A DNA stretch of 64,000 nt from Ahniella sp. (GCA_016712105.1 JADJRU010000023.1:9805-73804); one strand, 5' to 3'. Counted from the first letter of the stretch, positions 7,993-17,707 are shown. Notes: generated by a model not told the origin, from the sequence alone. A program made the numbers and translations.

Positions 7993-9230
7993 TCAGAGCG
8001 AACGGAACACCAAGGTGGCGTTGGTTCCGCCAAACCCGAATCCGTTCGACACCGCGACCTGGATCTTCTTGTCGCGCGCCACATTCGGCACATAGTCGAG
8101 ATCGCAGCCTTCGCCCGGATTGTCCAGGTTGATGGTCGGCGGAATCACGCCCGTGTGGAGCGCGAGCACCGAGAACACGGCCTCAACACCACCGGCTGCA
8201 CCCAGCAGGTGACCCGTCATCGACTTCGTCGACGACACCATCGTCTTGTAGGCATGGTCACCCAATGCCGATTTCATCGACAGGGTTTCGGCCAGGTCAC
8301 CGAGTGGTGTCGAGGTGCCGTGGGCATTGATGTAGTCGACCTCGTCGGCGTTGATGCCGGCGTCCTTCAATGCCGATCGCATGCAGCGTGCCGGGCCTTC
8401 GCCGTTTTCACTCGGTGCGGTCATGTGGAATGCATCGGAACTCGCGCCATAACCGATGAGCTCGCAGTAAATGCGCGCACCACGGGCCTTGGCATGTTCC
8501 AGTTCCTCGATCACCAGGATACCGGCGCCGTCGGCCAGCACGAACCCGTCGCGATCGCGATCCCATGGGCGGCTGGCACGTTTTGGATCGTCGTTGCGCG
8601 TGGACATGGCTTTCATCGACGCGAACCCGCCCACGGCCGTCGGCGTGCAGCCGTGTTCGGCGCCACCGGCAATCATGGCGTCGGCATCACCGTATTGAAT
8701 CATGCGCATGGCCGTACCCAGGCTGTGGTTCGACGACGCACAGGCGGATACTGCCGAAAATTGGGGCCCTTCAGGCCGAGCGCGATACTCAGTTGGCCGG
8801 GCAACATGTTGATGATCGTCGACGGCACATAGAACGGCGAAATCTTGCGCGGGCCACCGGTATGCAGGGCGATCGCGGTGTCTTCGATGCCGCGGACACC
8901 ACCAATGCCGGAACCGATGACGGCGCCGATGCGCTCGGCATTCGCTTCGGTCACTTCCAGTCCGGAATCAGCCATCGCCATCTTGGCGGCGGCGAATCCG
9001 TAATGGATGAATTTGTCCATTTTCTTGACGTCTTTCGCGCCCAGCCACTGGGTCGGCTCGAAGCCGTGTACTTCACCGGCAATCTGCGTGGCGAAGGCGC
9101 TGGCGTCGAAACAGCTGATGCGATCGATGCCGCAGCGGCCATTGCGGATGTTGTCCCATGCGCTTTCCAGCGTGTTGCCCACCGGCGACACGATGCCCAT
9201 GCCTGTTACCACCACCCGACGCTTGCTCAT
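7993..9230 (-). CDS. fabF: Beta-ketoacyl-ACP synthase II, frame broken by a 1-nt deletion
   Basis: With one base restored the frame gives 412 residues, the exact usual length. It elongates acyl-ACP in fatty acid synthesis. The start ATG 9230 follows GGAG. The first part (KRRVVVTGMGIVSPVGNT to LKGPNF) and the second part (MRMIQYGDADAM, NAHGTSTPLGD, NGFGFGGTN) are in different frames. The switch falls at the AAAA run 8757-8760 (TTTT in the gene), where five bases would give the expected PNFSAVSACAS containing the catalytic Cys. As drawn, the product would stop before the active site. Because the gene is normally essential, a sequencing error is likely. The acpP neighbour confirms the role. Confidence 0.92.
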
Positions 9231-9345
9231 CACCTGCTCCTCGAATCAAGGCGTGGACCTGATGGTCCACGAAACAACCGTTTCATTGTCGCGCAAATGA
9301 AAACTGCGCCGGTGCGGCGCAGTTTTCGGCGGCGAGAGCCTGGGC

Positions 9346-9588
9346 TCAGGCCTTGTTGACGTGCGTCTTGACGTAGTCAATCGCCATCTGGACGCTGGTG
9401 ATCTTTTCAGCGTCTTCGTCCGGGATTTCGCACTCGAACTCTTCTTCCAGGGCCATCACCAATTCGACTGTGTCGAGCGAATCGGCGCCCAGATCGTCAA
9501 CGAACGAGGCGTTCGGGGTAACTTCATCTTCCTTGACGCCGAGTTGTTCGACCACGATCTTCTTGACGCGTTCTTCGATGCTGCTCAT
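9346..9588 (-). CDS. acpP: Acyl carrier protein
   Basis: 80 residues, acidic, starting MSSIEERVKK with GAGG upstream. The phosphopantetheine attachment site is Ser37 in GADSLDTVEL, and the helix III region EIPDEDAEKI is canonical. It carries acyl intermediates as thioesters for fatty acid synthesis and is the substrate of the neighbouring FabF. The 112-nt gap to fabF suggests that acpP has its own promoter with read-through, the usual arrangement. Confidence 0.97.
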   Translation of the reverse strand: MSSIEERVKKIVVEQLGVKEDEVTPNASFVDDLGADSLDTVELVMALEEEFECEIPDEDAEKITSVQMAIDYVKTHVNKA

Positions 9589-9705
9589 GTTGGTTGTGTC
9601 CTCTGGTGCGATGGAATGCCCGGGCCAGCCGGGCCCGAAAGCGAAAAAACGACGCCCATTGTAGGGCAAATACTCAAACCTACAAAACAACCGTCAAACA
9701 AACGT

Positions 9706-10737
9706 TTACGCAGCACCAAAGAACGGCGCCCGGAAGATGCCCTGCTCGGTCACCACCGCGTCGATCAGGCTGCCCGGCGTGACGTCGAAGACCGGGTTCC
9801 AGGTCTGCACCCCCTCGGCGGCGATCCGCTGGCCGCCGGCCTCCAGCAATTCGCGGGCCTCACGCAGTTCGATTTCGATGTGATCGCCGGTTGGCATGGA
9901 CAGATCCACCGTTGAACTGGGCGCCACCACCATGAACTTGACGCCATGATGACGCGCGGCAATGGCCAGCTGGTAAGTGCCGATCTTGTTGGCGGTGTCG
10001 CCGTTGCGGGCGATCCGGTCGGCCCCCACGATGACCCACTGGACCTGCCCGGTTTTCATCAGATGTGCCGCAGCAGAGTCGGCAATGAGCTTCGCCGGAA
10101 TGCCGTCTTCCAGCAGTTCCCAGGCCGTCAGGCGTGTGCCCTGCCCCCACGGCCGCGTTTCGGTGTTGAACACGCGCGCCACACGACCCTCGGCGTAAGC
10201 GGCCCGGATCACCCCAAGCGCGGTACCGAATCCGGCGGTGGCCAGCGAACCCGTGTTGCAATGAGTCAGCACACCACTACCGGGCTCGATCAGCGAGGCA
10301 CCCAGTTGACCCATATGCCGGATCGCGGCCAGGTCTTCGCGCTCGATCGCCTGGGCTTCCTGCTCCAGAACCGATACGGCACAGCGCTCGCCCAGCACTC
10401 TGCGCATCCGTGCCAGCGCCCAGAACAGGTTCACGGCGGTTGGCCGTGATGCGGCCAGTTCCTGCAGCGCCGGCTCCAAAGATGCGATCGACACGAGCCC
10501 CGCCGCATCCTGATGCGCTTGCGCCGCCAGCACCACGCCATAAGCCGCAGCAATGCCGATTGCCGGTGCCCCCCGAACCGTGAGGTTCTGAATCGCCGTG
10601 GCGACTGCACTGGCGGTCTCACACACCACCCAGACTTGCTGCATCGGCAACAGGCGCTGGTCGATCAGGCTCAAGCCCGCTCCGGTCCAGTGCACGGCGC
10701 GAATGCGGTCGTAGCGGGCGTAGTCAACGTCGGTCAT
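9706..10737 (-). CDS. mtnA: S-methyl-5-thioribose-1-phosphate isomerase
   Basis: 343 residues from ATG 10737; an upstream in-frame ATG would add a non-homologous extension. It isomerises methylthioribose-1-phosphate to methylthioribulose-1-phosphate in methionine salvage. eIF2B-like signatures are visible: TVRGAPAIGIAAAYG, THCNTGSLATAGFGTALG with the catalytic Cys, NTETRPWGQG, and VGADRIARNGDTANKIGT with the catalytic Asp. No other methionine salvage gene lies in the window. It starts 26 nt after the end of the three-domain fusion gene and may be co-transcribed with it. Confidence 0.93.
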   Translation of the reverse strand: MTDVDYARYDRIRAVHWTGAGLSLIDQRLLPMQQVWVVCETASAVATAIQNLTVRGAPAIGIAAAYGVVLAAQAHQDAAGLVSIASLEPALQELAASRPTAVNLFWALARMRRVLGERCAVSVLEQEAQAIEREDLAAIRHMGQLGASLIEPGSGVLTHCNTGSLATAGFGTALGVIRAAYAEGRVARVFNTETRPWGQGTRLTAWELLEDGIPAKLIADSAAAHLMKTGQVQWVIVGADRIARNGDTANKIGTYQLAIAARHHGVKFMVVAPSSTVDLSMPTGDHIEIELREARELLEAGGQRIAAEGVQTWNPVFDVTPGSLIDAVVTEQGIFRAPFFGAA

Positions 10738-10763
10738 GGCAGGGCCTCGGACAAATGGAAACC

Positions 10764-13739
10764 TCAATTCTGCACGTTTGGCAGCACAAATGCGCCCTGG
10801 ATGCGTTCATCTTCGGGCTCCATCAGCTCCGGATATCTGCAGTTCGGCAAAATCTGGACATCGAAGATTTCCTGGACCTGGCCTTCAAAACGAAGGAATC
10901 CGACAATCCTCGCTGAGCGCAGATCGACCACCCAGATGCCGCATAGGCGCTCCGTCAATCTCTCCAGGATCGGCAAGCCGCCAAAGATGCCCTCGCGGAT
11001 CTGCGAGAGACCAATGAACGCAAACGGCCCATGGAACGCCAGTCCTCGCGTGAATCCGGGCAACTCGATGAACGGCTCGGCCCGACCGCTCGCAAGATCC
11101 ACTTTCGACAGGGTGCCGCGGCCCGACTCCAGCACCCACAAGGCACCTTGATGCCATCGCGGCGAATGCGGCATCGACAGACCGGTGGCCGCGACTTCGT
11201 TCGTGGGCACATCGATGATCAGGCCGCCATCGGCCTTGTGATCACGCCAGGCACCGCCCTCATCCGTCGCCGCCAGACACGTGACATAACGCACGCGGCC
11301 TTCGATCACGGCCAGTCCGTTCAAGTGGCAACGATCCGTCGGTTCCAGTCGCGTGATGAATTTTGGCTGCCAGCGCGGCACGAAGCTGTGCCAGGGATCG
11401 ATGCTGGCGAGGCACGAAAAGCGCGTATTCGCGATCCAGAGTTCTGAACCCGCCCAGGCGATTTCGTGGACCCGGATATCGCCGGTGAGGTGCAACTGGC
11501 GCGGCACAAAACAGGCATCGTGACTGCCTGCCGGCGCGAGGCTGGCGGCGATGCCGCGCTGGTTGTGGCATTCCCAGATGCCGCGGGACGTGGCCACGGC
11601 AAGCCTGTCGCCCTGAGCGGCCAGGCCCATCGGGCTCGGAAACCCCTTGAAATGGGTGTTGATGCCCTCGCCTTCCGGCCGCAGCAACACCACGCGTCCG
11701 CTCTGATAGGTCGAGACTGCCAGCGAGACCCCACAGGCCGACAGCACCTGCGCAAAGCTGCGGGTATAGACACTGCCGAATGCCTGCTTTGGGTCACTGG
11801 GTCCAACACTTGCAGACCTGGCTGAATCCATGTCGGCAGGCTGCTGGCGCACACGTTTCGGGACTACTGCAGGCGCCTGACGTTCCCGTGCCTCCAGGTT
11901 GGCAAACCACTGATCGAATCGCTGAACAGTCGCCTCCTGTCCGGGCAGACAATCCGCCAGCAGCGATTCGTTGCGTCGCCATTTCTCTGGATCGGCCGGC
12001 GTCAGCGTATGACGCGACGGCGGCAACTCGCCCAACTCGGTATCCCAGCCAATATCGAGCTGCCGGCACAAACGTTCGATGCAGTCCTGAGGCGAGCTCA
12101 GCAAATCGTCGTACCGGACACCCAACACACGCGTTGGATCAAGCGCATCCAGATCATCAAGCAGATGGCCGACACAGGCCGACCACTGTCGCGCCACGAT
12201 TTCGTGTTCGGGCAGTGCTTGCCATTCCCGCCACCCGGGCGTGAGCAGCAGTGACCAGGGTGGACCGGACCAACCGGGCAAGCGCGGATAGGTCACGAAT
12301 CGCTTCGAAGACCAGGCATCCAGCATGGAGCTGATCGTGTCGCGCGCCGACCGATGCAGCACGACAAACCGGGCATCCGGATAGGCCTTCGCCAGGAACG
12401 CAACGCGGAGCGCATTCTTTGGTGTCTTCTCGATGAATCGCAGTGCCCGCGCATCCGCACGGACCGGTCGACCGTCGCGATCGCGCAACTGGCTGAAGAA
12501 TCCATGCGTCAGTTCGGCGACTGTCATCGGTGTCGCCATATCCGCGTCGACGCGATTGCTGTCGAAGTTCACGCGCGCCGGATTGAGTGCCGGGATCTGC
12601 TCCATGATCTGATGGCTCTCGCCACCGATGGATACGAGGTCGGGTGACCGGCACAAGGTTTCGAACAATAGGCTGCTGCCCGATCGGGGCGGGCAGACGA
12701 TGAAGATCGGGCGATCGAAGATTGGCTTGGTGGGTGCTTCCGAGGTCAGACGTACACTGGACTGAACTGGCGCCGTTGGCGTCGTTGCCGCACGAGGTGC
12801 CGGCCCATCAACCGTCACCGCCACACGCACGATGACCTGACGGAGAAACTCCGCGACCGCGCATCCGTTGCCCAATCGCCATGCCGACGGAAATGTCGCC
12901 AGTGTTTGGTCAAGTCGGGACAACACCTCAGAAAATGCGGCATGCCCTGCCGGACGAACGCCGAACTCGGCATAAAGCGCTGTCCATTGGCGATCGAGCG
13001 ACCGCGCAAGCGTGTCCAGCGACGTGGTCGCCTCGGTACTCGCAAGTTCCTCGCGACAACGCTGCAACCAGAACCGAAGCTCAAAGGGCGTCATCACGAT
13101 CGGCTGGTTTTCGCTTTCGAAGCGCAACCTTGATCCGCTCTCCGTCCCATCGAGCGGCGCTACCGTCATCGGTGCCGGCAGGAAATCCGAAGGGCTTTCA
13201 CCGGCATCGATCCACTCGTGTAATCGCGGTCCGCCGACCGTGTCGATGACCAGGTGGATTCGCTCCGTGGATTCCGGGTTCAGCACGTTGTGACGGGTCC
13301 AGGTGTCGAACACCCAACACTCGCCCGCTGCCATGTTTACGGCACGGTTACCCACCTCGAAGCGAACATGCGGCGTGGTCCGCACCGGCACATGGACACG
13401 ATGCCGGCTCTGCCAGTAGTAGTGCGTGTCGACATGGGCATGGGCTTCGCCATTGCCGTGGATCCGCATCAATCGGGATCGTCCGATCGGCGAATCCAAT
13501 TCCGCCATGACCTGCCGCACGGTCGGCAGCAACGCCAGCCAGGGCGTCGGCCGCATCGGGCCTTTTGCAGCGTCGTCGTCCGGATTGCCAAGAGCCGCCA
13601 CCAGCGGCACCGCCGAATTGCCGGCATACCCTTGTGGATGAGCACGCCATGCGGTGCTCGGCAACGCGTCGATCTCGCGAGCCAGGGCTTCGGCGTCAAA
13701 ACGGATCGGCAGTCGGATGAAGGGGCGGTCGAGTTTCAT
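10764..13739 (-). CDS. Three-domain fusion: Asp/Asn beta-hydroxylase, sulfotransferase, TIGR03032-like beta-propeller
   Basis: 991 residues in one unbroken frame. Residues ~1-175 resemble Asp_Arg_Hydrox 2-oxoglutarate/iron oxygenases, with likely metal ligands H102, D104 (AHVDTHYYW) and H150 (WTRHNV) and 2OG-binding R160. Residues ~345-620 are a PAPS-dependent sulfotransferase with the 5'-phosphosulfate loop CPPRSGSSL and the 3'-phosphate motif VVLHRSARDTISS. Residues ~665-991 match the TIGR03032/DUF4915 pattern of repeated short strands (SVSLAVSTYQSGRV..., GIWECHNQ, HLNGLAV, PHSPRWH, GFTRGLAF). Hydroxylation followed by sulfation of a peptide or natural product is one reading, but the substrate is unknown. 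No signal peptide is present, so it is cytoplasmic. Confidence 0.85.
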   Translation of the reverse strand: MKLDRPFIRLPIRFDAEALAREIDALPSTAWRAHPQGYAGNSAVPLVAALGNPDDDAAKGPMRPTPWLALLPTVRQVMAELDSPIGRSRLMRIHGNGEAHAHVDTHYYWQSRHRVHVPVRTTPHVRFEVGNRAVNMAAGECWVFDTWTRHNVLNPESTERIHLVIDTVGGPRLHEWIDAGESPSDFLPAPMTVAPLDGTESGSRLRFESENQPIVMTPFELRFWLQRCREELASTEATTSLDTLARSLDRQWTALYAEFGVRPAGHAAFSEVLSRLDQTLATFPSAWRLGNGCAVAEFLRQVIVRVAVTVDGPAPRAATTPTAPVQSSVRLTSEAPTKPIFDRPIFIVCPPRSGSSLLFETLCRSPDLVSIGGESHQIMEQIPALNPARVNFDSNRVDADMATPMTVAELTHGFFSQLRDRDGRPVRADARALRFIEKTPKNALRVAFLAKAYPDARFVVLHRSARDTISSMLDAWSSKRFVTYPRLPGWSGPPWSLLLTPGWREWQALPEHEIVARQWSACVGHLLDDLDALDPTRVLGVRYDDLLSSPQDCIERLCRQLDIGWDTELGELPPSRHTLTPADPEKWRRNESLLADCLPGQEATVQRFDQWFANLEARERQAPAVVPKRVRQQPADMDSARSASVGPSDPKQAFGSVYTRSFAQVLSACGVSLAVSTYQSGRVVLLRPEGEGINTHFKGFPSPMGLAAQGDRLAVATSRGIWECHNQRGIAASLAPAGSHDACFVPRQLHLTGDIRVHEIAWAGSELWIANTRFSCLASIDPWHSFVPRWQPKFITRLEPTDRCHLNGLAVIEGRVRYVTCLAATDEGGAWRDHKADGGLIIDVPTNEVAATGLSMPHSPRWHQGALWVLESGRGTLSKVDLASGRAEPFIELPGFTRGLAFHGPFAFIGLSQIREGIFGGLPILERLTERLCGIWVVDLRSARIVGFLRFEGQVQEIFDVQILPNCRYPELMEPEDERIQGAFVLPNVQN

Positions 13740-14040
13740 GCGAACACGGATGGCAGGCCGGAAAGCCTAGCAGGACCGGTGTCAGCGACTCAGTGCCAAT
13801 GGGAGCTGCTCCCTCATTAGCTGACGCTCACCAAACGCCACGGAAGCCATTGAGGCCAATGGACCCGTAAACTTTGAATTGATCTGATCAAGCGGCATGG
13901 GGCACAAGCAGGGACCGAGATCCCTGCTCCGCTGATCGAGGGAAAGCTGGCGCCAAGTAATGTTCGGGGCCAATCTGCCCCTCATCCGGTCCTGCGGACC
14001 ACCTTCTCCCGTACAACGGGAGAAGGCAAAATCAGCGCAA
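13740..14040. other. Intergenic region with a terminator-like hairpin
   Basis: No gene is visible. The only clear structure is a perfect 9-bp inverted repeat, ccttctccc-N7-gggagaagg, at 14002-14026, 15 nt past the M14 carboxypeptidase stop on the minus strand. It could terminate that gene. The hairpin belongs to an element (ctcatccggtcctgcggacc...) whose ttctcccg/cgggagaag core also occurs at 31.9-32.1 kb. Confidence 0.6.
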
Positions 14041-16413
14041 TTATTCGAAGCCGTTGTCGAAAATGCCCGTGGCGGCATACGACGCGCGGCAACTGCTGCC
14101 GGCCGATTCAATGCGGATGTTGTCGATCTGCCAGCCGTCAAATACCTGGCTGGTGTCGCTGCTGAACCGGAAGCGCACTCGGGCCGTGGCGCTGTTGTCG
14201 AGCGCTGGCAGTTCGATGCGCTCATGGCGCCAGCCATTCGTGCCGTCACATCGGAACACGCGCGTCCAATTGGTGCCGTTCGTGGAAATCTCGACATCAC
14301 CAAAATCAAACGTCGCTTCCGTGTTGCAACGATGGTCGAACTCGATCCGCACGCCATTCAGGCCAGTGAAGTTGATCGCTGCCGTCGTCAGGCTCATGTT
14401 CGCGCTGTTGCCGTAGTTGCCGGCCGGGCTGTCGCTCCAGACCATCGTCGTGGCACCGGTCGGACCCGCGATGCTGGTGCGCGCCCAGGTTCCGGTCGTC
14501 GTCCAGCCGGCTGCAGGAGGTGCTTCCGCGTCGTCCACTTGTGCGTTGCAGGTGGGCAACATCACGACGTTCTGGTTGATCGTCTGGTTGGCGACCAGTT
14601 GCAGACCCGGAAAACTCTCGTCGAGATAACCCGCCTTCGACGCTGAAAGTGTGTAGGTCCCTGGCAAACGACGATGGGTGTATGCACCGTCGTTCGCACT
14701 GGTCACGGTTTCAGTGCCCAGCGCGAGTTCGCGACCAAGGGTGCATTCGTCCCGGTGGCCGTAACCGAGCCAGTCAACTGTCCAACCGTGGCCGGATCGG
14801 TGATCCGCACAAACGCGGCACCCGGTGGGCCCTGCAGTGCCACTCGCATCGATGCCCTGCACGTAGACCAGGTGATTGCCGATACCAAGACCCGCGGTGG
14901 CGAACGGAACACGCACTGTTTCAGTAGCCTGGTTGAACGTCCCGTCTGCTGCCTGCATCGGCGTGGCGGCAGCGCCGAGCGTCCAGGGCAGCTGTCCGAC
15001 GTAGAGGTTGGCACCCGTGATGTTCTGAGTTGCCTCGGCACCATTCGACTGGTTGAAGCGCGTGTCGTCGACCAGCGCCTGCAGCGTGATCGTTTCACCG
15101 GGAAACACCACACTCGAACCCACCGGACCGACGTCACGCGCGTCTGGACCACTCGGCATGATGTACGGGCGATTCAGGATTCGTGCGCCGTACTTGAATG
15201 CTTCCAGGTTGGTCGGAAGAATGGAATTCGTGAAGGTTGTGCAGTCCTGGAAGAATGCACTACCCAGCTCGAACGTATAGGCCGCTACCCCAAGTACGCC
15301 ATAGGCGTTGTCGTCCGAAGCGCCACTGGCCGGAATCGTGTTGGATTGCTCTGGCGTGTAGCCACTGGCCCAGGCCATGCGACGCCCCAAAGTGCGCAAA
15401 GGCGTGTTGTTGGGCGCCGGACTGGAACCGGGGAAGCCCCAGGGCCACAACACCACTTCCGAGAAACTGTGGACGTCGAGATAGAGCCCCTGAGTATCCA
15501 GAGCTGCCGACTGGTTGTAGTCATTGATGGCACCAGGACGGGTATCGGGAAACAGCGTGGCGATATAGGCATTAACCGCGTTTGACTCCGGCTCCGACAA
15601 GGTCGTGGGACCACGGTAGGTCTCATTACACTGCGAGCTGCTGGCGCCGCTGCCACCCCAATCAATCTGGAAATTGCGATTCAGGTCGATGCCATCTCCC
15701 GTGCCAGTGCAGGCACCAAGATCACGCCGATTCTTGCGCTGGCTTTGACCGGTCTCGGCAATGATTCGTCCATCCGGATTCGCCTGCAGCAGCAGGTGGA
15801 ATTCATTGTGGTCGAGTAACCAGCGGGCCGTGGCATCGGTTTGATAGTTACCCAGCAACCATTCGGCGAACTGGGTGTTGACCTCAACCGGCGTGTATTC
15901 ACGCGCGTGCAGGCCACTCATCACGAACATTTTCGGCTTCGGTCCGGCGATCGCACTGTTCGTCAGCTTGAGCACACGCAAGTCAAATCCCGGCTCGGAT
16001 CCGGTCGGACTGGACTTGCGCCAGCTGTCGCCGATATCGACGTTCGTGGCGAGTGTCGGATTCGCCGCCACGAGGCTGTCGATCAGCGTATTCGTTTCGG
16101 CCACGGTGCGGTAACACAAAAATCCGGGAATGGCTTTGGCCATACCCAGATCCCAGGTGTTCACGCGGGAGGTGAGTTCCATGTCGTACTTCGGCGCCAG
16201 GCCTGCCTTCTGCAGGATCGCCAGTTGGTCGCCGTTGGCTTCAACCACCCACTCGCCGGTCTTGCGGTCGTGGTGGGCATGGTCGAACAGTCGGCCGATC
16301 AGCGCACGTGTTGCCGCGTCCCGATCGGGTACCCGGAACATGGCAGAGTCGGCCGCGCCGGCGGACGCCGCAGCACTGACACAAAGGAGACTGGCAATCA
16401 AACGTCGAAGCAT
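14041..16413 (-). CDS. Secreted zinc carboxypeptidase (M14) with C-terminal GFE motif, two compensating frameshifts
   Basis: 790 residues. A signal peptide (MLRRLIASLLCVSAAASAGA) is followed by an M14 domain with zinc ligands H169 and E172 (GLHAREYT), GIDLNRNF, LDVHSF and catalytic Glu in YTFELGS. Carboxypeptidase-regulatory-like (TYTLSASKAGYLDE) and jellyroll-like domains follow, then the extreme C-terminus GIFDNGFE. Between about 14725 and 14823 the frame gives nonsense (CRVCADHRSG...), whereas another frame gives FVRITDPATVG...TGTNAPL. A +1 G in 14821-14823 and a 1-nt loss near 14725-14745 explain this. It releases C-terminal residues from peptides outside the inner membrane and is probably exported by type II secretion. 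Confidence 0.88.
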   Translation of the reverse strand: MLRRLIASLLCVSAAASAGAADSAMFRVPDRDAATRALIGRLFDHAHHDRKTGEWVVEANGDQLAILQKAGLAPKYDMELTSRVNTWDLGMAKAIPGFLCYRTVAETNTLIDSLVAANPTLATNVDIGDSWRKSSPTGSEPGFDLRVLKLTNSAIAGPKPKMFVMSGLHAREYTPVEVNTQFAEWLLGNYQTDATARWLLDHNEFHLLLQANPDGRIIAETGQSQRKNRRDLGACTGTGDGIDLNRNFQIDWGGSGASSSQCNETYRGPTTLSEPESNAVNAYIATLFPDTRPGAINDYNQSAALDTQGLYLDVHSFSEVVLWPWGFPGSSPAPNNTPLRTLGRRMAWASGYTPEQSNTIPASGASDDNAYGVLGVAAYTFELGSAFFQDCTTFTNSILPTNLEAFKYGARILNRPYIMPSGPDARDVGPVGSSVVFPGETITLQALVDDTRFNQSNGAEATQNITGANLYVGQLPWTLGAAATPMQAADGTFNQATETVRVPFATAGLGIGNHLVYVQGIDASGTAGPTGCRVCADHRSGHGWTVDWLGYGHRDECTLGRELALGTETVTSANDGAYTHRRLPGTYTLSASKAGYLDESFPGLQLVANQTINQNVVMLPTCNAQVDDAEAPPAAGWTTTGTWARTSIAGPTGATTMVWSDSPAGNYGNSANMSLTTAAINFTGLNGVRIEFDHRCNTEATFDFGDVEISTNGTNWTRVFRCDGTNGWRHERIELPALDNSATARVRFRFSSDTSQVFDGWQIDNIRIESAGSSCRASYAATGIFDNGFE

Positions 16414-16535
16414 GGGCGATTTCCGGACATTGCCGCCATGGTAATTGGAGGCTTGTTAGACAAACATTGTCGCAAAGTTCAATTTTTTGTGAAAGACGCA
16501 GTGCAGCGTGGCGCGCAGCGCTCTCCTGAACCAGT

Positions 16536-17660
16536 TCAGTCGCGCGGACGCCGATTGCGCTGACGCCCCGGCTACGTGCCGCATTGAGGTCGATCATCTG
16601 GAATTCGGGCTTGCGCGGGTCGTGGAACGAGGCCGCATGTTTGTCGAACACGGCCTGGCCGCGCTGCACCGCCTTGCGGAAACTGGCAAACGAATCGGCT
16701 TCGGTGATCCGGCCCTTGGCGTCTCGGGTGACCAAGGTCAATCTGCGTGGTTTCCAGGAACGCGTAGTCGCCGCCGGGCGACAACTCGAACGCCAGCAAC
16801 ATGTGACCGGGCAACAGTACCAGCGAAGGATTGAGGTCGACTTTCCGGAGCACCGAAGCAAACAGCACCGAGCCGTCGACGCAGTTGGCCTCGCCGCTGG
16901 CGAAACTTTCGTCGAGAAAACGGACGTACTGCGAGTAGACCTCGGTTTCAGCACTGCCGGTGCGCGTGAGCGAGCTGTAGCGGATCCCGCGCGTCTGCAG
17001 CGATCGCCATACCGCAAACACCTGACGCAACACGCGCTCGGCGTTGCCGGACTGATATCCGTCGAATCGGTTCACCGTGCCCTGTGCCAAAGCGTCCGAA
17101 ACAATCCGGGCCACGATCGGATGGTCTTCATCCACATACGCGGCGAACGTCCAGGTGAGGTCGGTCGGCGCCTTGGCGTCGGCGATGAAGTACGGCGCTT
17201 CGTTGATCGAGCGGATGCGCACCCGTTGACTCATTGACTCAATCGGGCCATCGCCCAACCGCAGCGTCAACGACAGGGTTTCGGGCGTGGCACGTTTCTG
17301 TTTGCGCAGCCGATCAAAATCCCAGGCCAGCACCGGGTAAATCGAGTAGCGCTTGCCACCTTGCGGCAACACCACGTCGATGCTGGATTCCGGCAGCAAT
17401 CCGTTCAGGCGGATGCTGACACGGGCCCGCTGCTGGTCATGTTCGGCCAGCACCCGCACGCCGATCAAGCCATTCGCGTCTCCCAGCACGCGCGAAGACC
17501 TCGAGCGTGGTGCCGGCAGATCGGAGGTAGCCAGGATCAGACTCGGGTAGATCTGGTCCTTCGGGCTGACCACGGCCTTCCATTCATAGGCACCGGCGAA
17601 GCCCGAAGTGAGCAACAGGCAAAGGGCGAACAGACAAGCAGGCAAGAGGCGTTGAGTCAT
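16536..17660 (-). CDS. Exported transglutaminase-like protein, frameshifted near the C-terminus
   Basis: The start is ATG 17660, giving a signal peptide (MTQRLLPACLFALCLLLTSGFAGA). A beta-rich N-terminal part precedes a transglutaminase-like core: GEANCVDGSVLFASVLR carries the Cys (residue ~280), PGHMLLAFE the His, and FLETT with later acidic residues completes the triad. After FLETTQ the sense passes to another frame (LVTRDAKGRITEADSF...NAARSRGVSAIG), implying an extra base near 16735-16745. The exact end is uncertain: the second frame stays open to 16241, into the next gene, and a TGA at 16536-16538 is reachable with one further indel. The role is unknown; periplasmic cysteine protease or transglutaminase activity is possible. 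Confidence 0.7.
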
Positions 17661-17707
17661 GCCGCCATTGTGGCCAACCGTTCGTGAACGAAACAAGCAC
17701 CCAGCCC

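Noticed and set aside
7546..8832. Plus-strand frame of 428 codons across pabB and fabF
   Set aside because: Antisense to two well-identified genes; no motif or ribosome site.
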